Made by a program: the position numbers and the translations under genes. DNA of 36,777 nucleotides. Source: Acetobacter orleanensis. Lineage in GTDB: Bacteria; Pseudomonadota; Alphaproteobacteria; Acetobacterales; Acetobacteraceae. Under the pieces are notes generated by a model, which worked only from the letters and a program-made list of their open reading frames with translations, was not told the origin of the DNA and searched no databases. Below, piece after piece: positions 32,967-36,777 of this stretch. How positions within the stretch are numbered: position 1 is the first letter of the stretch; each line of letters opens with the position of its first letter. The stretch lies in contig NZ_LHZV01000044.1 in NCBI RefSeq assembly GCF_001581005.1, positions 1 to 36,777 of the forward strand, in the 5' to 3' direction.

Positions 32967-33852
32967 CGGACTGCTGAAGCGCGCCGCGCTGGTTGTGGTC
33001 GGTGCGATCGGTGTCGAGTCACCGGCGTTCGCGGGGTCAGCGGTTATCATCGATCATAGGATTTCGGTGACAAGCGAGGGAAAAGGAAACGATATTCTAC
33101 TCATTCCATAATTGGCTTCGTCAGCACATGTCTGGGATCCGACTGTGCCCGCCTCGCTACGCACTATCGCGTCCACGTCGTGCAAGTGCTGGGGTTTGCG
33201 GGCTGGCCAGCAGAGACAAATGCCAATGGCCCTGTCATCACGCCCGTGACAGAAGCAGTGCATGACGATATCGCATCGAACCATCTTGGTCCGATCGCTG
33301 TGATCGGACATTCGATGGGGGGGGCTCATCGGGCTGGAACTGGCCCTCGGTCATGCCGCCGACGTCCGTCGGTTGATGATCGTAGACTCGTTGCCCTTCT
33401 TCGGCGCCATTTTTGGCGCGTCCGATGTTGAAGCGATCCGGTCTCGCGCGACGGGCATGCGCGAGGCGATGGTCAAGGAAAGTCAGGCGGTGTATGCCGC
33501 CGGCGCAGTGAGAATGACGCCAATGATGGTCCGTACGGCTGGTGCTCCGGCCGCCGTCGTGACCCGGGCTTCAGCAGCATCCGATCATCGTGTCGTTGCG
33601 CAAGCAATGTATGACGATATGACGACTGATTTGCGTCAGACGATCGCAAAAATCAAATTACCGGTGACTCTATTGTATCCATGGGATTCGGTATCAGGGA
33701 TGACTGCTGCCTCGACAGATAGCTTCTATCACGCTCAGTACGCGGCCCTGCAGGGCATGACCTTCCAGCGGATCGATGCGAGTCGGCATTTCATTATGAT
33801 CGATCAGTTCGACGTATTTGCAGCAGCGGTCGACAAATTTCTTGCCCCTTGA
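32953..33852 (+). pseudogene. Secreted alpha/beta hydrolase, broken by a stop and two frameshifts
   Basis: The frame begins at ATG 32953 with a signal peptide (RDSFGLLKRAALVVVGAIG, then PAFA). The hydrolase fold then appears in pieces: GKGNDILLIP followed by TAA (33108-33110) where GLASSAHVWDP is expected; a missing base near 33146, after which RVHVVQVLGFAGWPAETNANG reads in another frame; and an extra G in an eight-G tract near 33315 inside the nucleophile elbow GHSMGG. From 33373 the last frame carries the remainder, ending RHFIMIDQFDVFAAAVDKFL with the C-terminal catalytic histidine in RHF. Three lesions indicate a true pseudogene. It was probably a periplasmic esterase-like enzyme; a functional relative would be about 300 residues. 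GC content is higher than in the nar or TIR regions. Confidence 0.85.
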
Positions 33853-33889
33853 TTGCAATCCCGCTCCCGCTAAATCGAGAGAGACGTTC

Positions 33890-34513
33890 ATGCTTATTTT
33901 AGACTCGAATTTTTCCCGCGACGACCTCGCGTTCCTGCGTACCCTAGCCGAAGCCGGGCGCCACCCGCAGTTGACCTGCGGGCCCTATTTTCTTGCCGCG
34001 GGCCTCGTCTACGCCGTGGCAAGTTTTCTGACCTGGGGGTTGTCACTGGTCGGCACACCGCTCGCCACGCGCGCCATACTGTGGACATGGATCGCGTCCA
34101 CGATCGCATGGGGTCCTATCCTGTGGTGGCTGAGCCGATGTGAGACGCACATCGCGGGGGCCACGGCTACGATCAACCATGCTATCTCAACGGTCTGGAC
34201 GGGCATGGGGCAGGCGATGGGCGTTCTGTTTCTCTGCTGCGCTATTCTGACGTGGCGGCTGGAAACGCCGGTGCCATGGACGGTTTTGCCGTCAATCATT
34301 CTTGCCGTCTACGGCGCAGGCTGGACCGCAACGGGATTGATCTCTCGCCAGGGATGGATGCGCTTGATGGCCATCGGGTCGTTGGCTGCAGCAATCCTTC
34401 TGGCCTTTGTATCTGGAAGACCCGAAACGTTCTTCGTCTACGGGGGTGTGCTGGTGCTGTTACTGGTTGTTCCCGGCTGGTGGATGGTGCGCAAAGGGGC
34501 ACGCGTGTCGTGA
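33890..34513 (+). CDS. Uncharacterised inner-membrane protein paired with a winged-helix regulator
   Basis: 207 residues from ATG 33890, following a GAGAGA ribosome-like stretch. The N-terminal 30 residues are soluble. Six hydrophobic helices follow (about 36-60, 64-83, 97-120, 128-147, 153-170 and 175-195). I do not recognise the family; membrane proteins of this layout frequently precede a small winged-helix regulator, as here. Its stop overlaps the regulator GTG by four bases (GTGA), so translation is probably coupled. It may be a sensor or target linked to the regulator, which is inference. It follows the broken hydrolase by 37 bases, and the three genes probably once formed an operon. 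Confidence 0.75.
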   Translation: MLILDSNFSRDDLAFLRTLAEAGRHPQLTCGPYFLAAGLVYAVASFLTWGLSLVGTPLATRAILWTWIASTIAWGPILWWLSRCETHIAGATATINHAISTVWTGMGQAMGVLFLCCAILTWRLETPVPWTVLPSIILAVYGAGWTATGLISRQGWMRLMAIGSLAAAILLAFVSGRPETFFVYGGVLVLLLVVPGWWMVRKGARVS

Positions 34514-34863
34514 ACCGGGCACCGACGGCCTTGAACATGCCTTTCGACATTGCTCGTATAAACGAAGTCATCCACGGACGCGTGCGTCTGGGGATCATGA
34601 CATTGCTCGTCGCGCGGGGCGGGATCGAATTCAAGGCGTTGCGGGACTTTCTTTCGCTGACCGATGGCAATCTCTCGACGCATCTGCGCAAGCTCGAGGA
34701 CGCTGGCTATATCGTTCAAGAGAAGACCTTTGTCGGTCGTAAGCCTCTGACGAGCATCGCTCTTACCGAGACCGGCCGCGTGGCATTCCTGCAGTATCTC
34801 GACGCCATGCGTGTTTTGCTACGCGACGAGGATGGAATAAGAGATCAACTTGATGAAAGTTAG
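34510..34863 (+). CDS. Winged-helix transcriptional regulator (HTH_34-type, MarR/ArsR-like)
   Basis: 117 residues from GTG 34510. Nearly the whole protein is one winged helix-turn-helix domain: INEVIHGRVRLGIMTLL, the recognition region FKALRDFLSLTDGNLSTHLRKLEDAGYI, the wing VQEKTFVGRKPLTSIALT, and a final dimerisation helix. The pattern matches HTH_34 proteins, small regulators usually adjacent to membrane protein genes. No ligand domain is present. It probably regulates its own operon, perhaps through the 32844-32876 palindrome. A longer frame from 34252 is rejected because it lies inside the membrane-protein gene. An IS3-type element begins about 60 bases downstream. Confidence 0.88.
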   Translation: MNRAPTALNMPFDIARINEVIHGRVRLGIMTLLVARGGIEFKALRDFLSLTDGNLSTHLRKLEDAGYIVQEKTFVGRKPLTSIALTETGRVAFLQYLDAMRVLLRDEDGIRDQLDES

Positions 34864-34983
34864 ATAGCGCTGGAGAGATAGAAGCTTGGTGCATGGCAAC
34901 TCGGCGGTAGAGAGCAGGGATGGACGTGTCCCGGTTTAGTTCCGGACCTTTAAGACCGAAGATGGTCATGAAGGAGACGTGGA

Positions 34984-35268
34984 ATGGGACGAGTTTATAA
35001 AGCTGAGTTCAGGCACGAGGCGGTGCGTTTAGCTCTGAGCGGCGGTCTATCGCGTGAGCGTATTGCCCAGGATCTGGGTATCGGCTCCTCGACGTTGAAG
35101 AAATGGATCTGCGACGCGCAAAAGCTTGATACTGTAGTCACTGACACAACAGATCATACGGCGTTATTGCGTGAGAATGAAAGATTACGCCGTGAGAATC
35201 TTCTGCTGCAGGAGGAGAGGGAACTCTTAAAAAAGGCGACGCAGTTCTTCGCGAGCCAAAGGTCGTGA
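34984..35268 (+). CDS. IS3-family transposase OrfA (helix-turn-helix protein)
   Basis: A 94-residue OrfA with a helix-turn-helix DNA-binding domain at about 10-45 (YKAEFRHEAVRLAL, then LSRERIAQDLGIGSSTLKKW) and a leucine-zipper-like helix at about 60-88 (LLRENERLRRENLLLQEERELLKKA) that mediates multimerisation with OrfB. It binds the element's ends. The length is normal for the family. GGAGA lies before the ATG. Its stop overlaps the orfB GTG (GTGA at 35265), in place of the -1 frameshift used by many IS3 elements. Confidence 0.9.
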   Translation: MGRVYKAEFRHEAVRLALSGGLSRERIAQDLGIGSSTLKKWICDAQKLDTVVTDTTDHTALLRENERLRRENLLLQEERELLKKATQFFASQRS

Positions 35269-35661
35269 GGTTTGCCTTTATCGCTCGCTATCATGGGCCA
35301 CTTTCACGCGAAAGGGTCTGCCGCCTTTTTGGCGTCAGCGACCGGGGTTTCAGGGCCTGGCGACGACGCCCGGTCTGTGCCCGCAAAAGACAGGATGATA
35401 GTCTGATGATCCATATCCGCGCCATTCACGCGCAGAGCAGACGAAGCTACGGTCGCCCCCGCATGACAGAGGAACTCAGGGCTGCTGGTCTGTCTGTCGG
35501 GCATCGTCGCGTTGGACGTCTGATGCGCGAGAATGCCATTCGTGTTGTCAGGACACGACGCTTCAAGGTGACCACGAACAGTTCGCACAAGCACAGTATT
35601 GAACCCAACCTTCTGGGGCAGGATTTTTCAGCATCAGCGCTGAACCAGAAATGGACAGCGT
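35265..35661 (+). pseudogene. IS3-family transposase OrfB, N-terminal part, truncated by insertion
   Basis: About 132 codons from GTG 35265. The HTH_21-like region is present (IHAQSRRSYGRPRMTEELRAAG and VGRLMRENAIRVVRTRRFKVTTNS), ending at NQKWTA just where the rve DDE core would begin (DITYIWT in relatives). The IS407-like element replaces the catalytic core here. The product would lack all DDE residues and be inactive. The frame continues briefly into the inserted element to a stop at 35720. Confidence 0.85.
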
Positions 35662-35687
35662 TGACGTGCTCCCTTTTTTGTATCCAG

Positions 35688-36504
35688 TCAAAAGGAGAGT
35701 TCCCGTTTTTTATGACTTGAGGGTGATGGGATGACAAGTGTCTCGGGGGCCTGATCCGGTGTTCTGCCATCCAGTTGGGAATGGGGACGCACCGTATTGT
35801 AGTCTTCCCGCCAGTCAGCCAGAATCTGGCGGACCTGCGTCAGGGACGTGAACAGCGTTTCGTTGAGACATTCATCCCTCAATCGGCCATTGAAGCTTTC
35901 GACAAAGCCGTTTTGCTGCGGTTTCCCAGGGGCAATGTAGTGCCTCTCGATCTGCATATCAGCGGCCCATTTCAGGATGGCATGGGATGTGAACTCCATC
36001 CCGTTATCGCTGACAATCATGAGGGGTTTGCCATAGCGTTCCACCAGGGGCGTCAATTCCCGCGCTACACGTCCCCCTGACAAGGACGTGTCGGCAACCA
36101 ATGCCAGATTCTTGTGACTGAAATCGTTGATAACAGCCAGAATGCGGAACCGGCGACCACAGATCAGGGCATCGGAGACAAAATCCAGGCTCCAGCGCCC
36201 TCTTGCAGCCACTCCGATGGCGGACTTTCAGACCTTCCTTCTGGTAAAGGCGGAACAGCTTCTTGTGATTGGGGCTGAACCCTTCCCGCGCAAGAAGATA
36301 GCCCACGCGGCGATAGCCAAAGCGACGCCTCTGGCCCGCCAGATCCCGCAGGCGCTGGCGCAGGGCGGCATCATCTGCCCGGATGGAAACATACCGCGCA
36401 ACACGTCTGGAAAGACCAACAAGCGCATAGGCGCGACGCTCACTCAACTCCGGAGCCTCCTGAATGTGTCGGACCGCCTGCCGCTTGGCGACAGGCGTCA
36501 CCAC
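35688..36504 (-). pseudogene. IS407-like transposase OrfB, frameshifted by an internal deletion
   Basis: From GTG 36504 the frame encodes the HTH/linker part (RRFGYRRVGYLLAREG, then [19 protein letters not shown]). It loses register near 36200. The other frame then continues with [35 protein letters not shown] and [27 protein letters not shown], which carry the D, D, and E of the rve core. Relatives have some 15-20 more residues between KVR and RWSLDF, so DNA was lost at the joint, where a GGCGCTGG sequence could have served as microhomology. Product inactive. Confidence 0.8.
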
Positions 36505-36764
36505 TTTTTTCCAACAATTTCCTTCAGCGCAGCATTATCCAGCATCGCATCCGCCAGAAGACGTTTCAGCCGGCTGTTCTCATCTTCCAGCGCCTTCAAC
36601 CGTTTGGCCTCGGATACCTCAAGGCCACCATAACGGGTCTTCCATTTGTAAAACGTCGCGTCACTGATCCCGTGTTTGCGGCATAGATCAGAGACTTTCA
36701 GACCAGCCTCCTGTTCCTTCAGGATCCCTATGATCTGCTCTTCCGTAAAACGACTGCGTTTCAT
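36498..36764 (-). CDS. IS407-like transposase OrfA
   Basis: An 88-residue OrfA starting MKRSRFTEEQIIGILKEQEA. It has a helix-turn-helix (about 5-45: VSDLCRKHGISDATFYKWKTRYGG) and a coiled helix (about 50-85: EDENSRLKRLLADAMLDNAAL), ending GKKW. This layout is typical of the IS407 group of IS3. Its stop (36498-36500) overlaps the start of orfB, as usual for frameshift-linked pairs. It appears intact, but its partner is broken. Confidence 0.92.
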   Translation of the reverse strand: MKRSRFTEEQIIGILKEQEAGLKVSDLCRKHGISDATFYKWKTRYGGLEVSEAKRLKALEDENSRLKRLLADAMLDNAALKEIVGKKW

Positions 36765-36777
36765 TCGTCCGTATCCT

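Larger units (their letters stand above)
34927..35661 (+). mobile_element. IS3-family element, best-preserved copy 3, 3' part cut off
   Basis: The left end at 34927 (TGTCCCGGTTTAGTTCCGGA) begins the element. OrfA is intact and orfB runs to about 35661, where an IS407-like element is inserted after the codons for NQKWTA. The remaining orfB half is not seen in this window; it should lie beyond the inserted element. It is the reference for relics at 4346 and 15249. Confidence 0.85.
35662..36777 (-). mobile_element. IS407-group IS3-family element inserted in copy 3, extends past the right edge
   Basis: It begins at about 35662 (TGACGTGCTCCC) inside orfB of the other IS3 element and runs on the minus strand with orfA at 36764-36498 and orfB after it. 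Its 5' end lies just outside the window, since only 13 bases follow the orfA start. OrfB is damaged, so the element is probably inactive on its own. Confidence 0.8.

Noticed and set aside
33310-33325. Phase variation through the eight-G tract in the hydrolase
   Set aside because: A separate stop and a separate frameshift in the same gene mean that correcting the G-run alone would not restore it.
1-36777. CRISPR array, tRNA, rRNA or integrase-type attachment site
   Set aside because: No regularly spaced short repeats, cloverleaf sequence, rRNA segment or tyrosine/serine integrase was recognised anywhere in the window.

Overview
The window looks like an acetic acid bacterium (Acetobacteraceae, perhaps Acetobacter or a close relative). 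The evidence is moderate base composition, an IS701-family element whose inferred length (1411 bp) matches what I remember of IS1452 from Acetobacter pasteurianus, several relics of IS families common in that group, and alphaproteobacterial-looking genes. The genus is an inference; there is no rRNA or tRNA to anchor it.

Layout. (1) 1-5.1 kb: a left-truncated RND efflux pump on the minus strand, a TauE/SafE-type permease on the plus strand, and a decayed IS3-family relic. (2) 5.1-9.7 kb: a cytochrome b561, a VIT-type iron/manganese transporter, a ChrA chromate transporter and a HpnP-like B12/radical-SAM protein. (3) 9.7-15 kb: an AT-rich gap, then a TonB-dependent receptor, a secreted beta-propeller and a secreted class A acid phosphatase, which look like one uptake/dephosphorylation unit. 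(4) 15.2-24.3 kb: a second IS3 relic, then a complete respiratory nitrate reductase operon narGHJI with a cytoplasmic PpiC-type isomerase and an HPP-family membrane protein. An FNR/ANR-like box lies upstream of the preferred narG start. (5) 24.3-27.1 kb: a pile-up of dead transposons: IS701 family with intact ends and two nonsense codons, then IS630 and IS481 fragments. (6) 27.1-31 kb: the most interesting locus, two adjacent genes. The first encodes a SLOG-like nucleotide-sensing domain fused to membrane segments. The second encodes a TIR domain, a transmembrane anchor, a Pro/Ser-rich linker and five exact-length 63-residue repeats. I read this as a candidate membrane-bound, Thoeris-like TIR/SLOG defence pair. 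(7) 31-34.9 kb: an uncharacterised protein, a 33-bp perfect palindrome, a broken alpha/beta hydrolase, a membrane protein, and an overlapping winged-helix regulator. (8) 34.9-36.8 kb: the best preserved copy of the IS3 element, interrupted by an IS407-like IS3-family element that runs to the window edge.

Three directly oriented relics of one IS3-type element (about 4.3-5.0, 15.2-16.0 and 34.9-35.7 kb) divide the window into modules. This fits accessory DNA assembled stepwise by insertion and recombination. Most genes concern ion traffic, respiration and defence; no housekeeping gene is visible.
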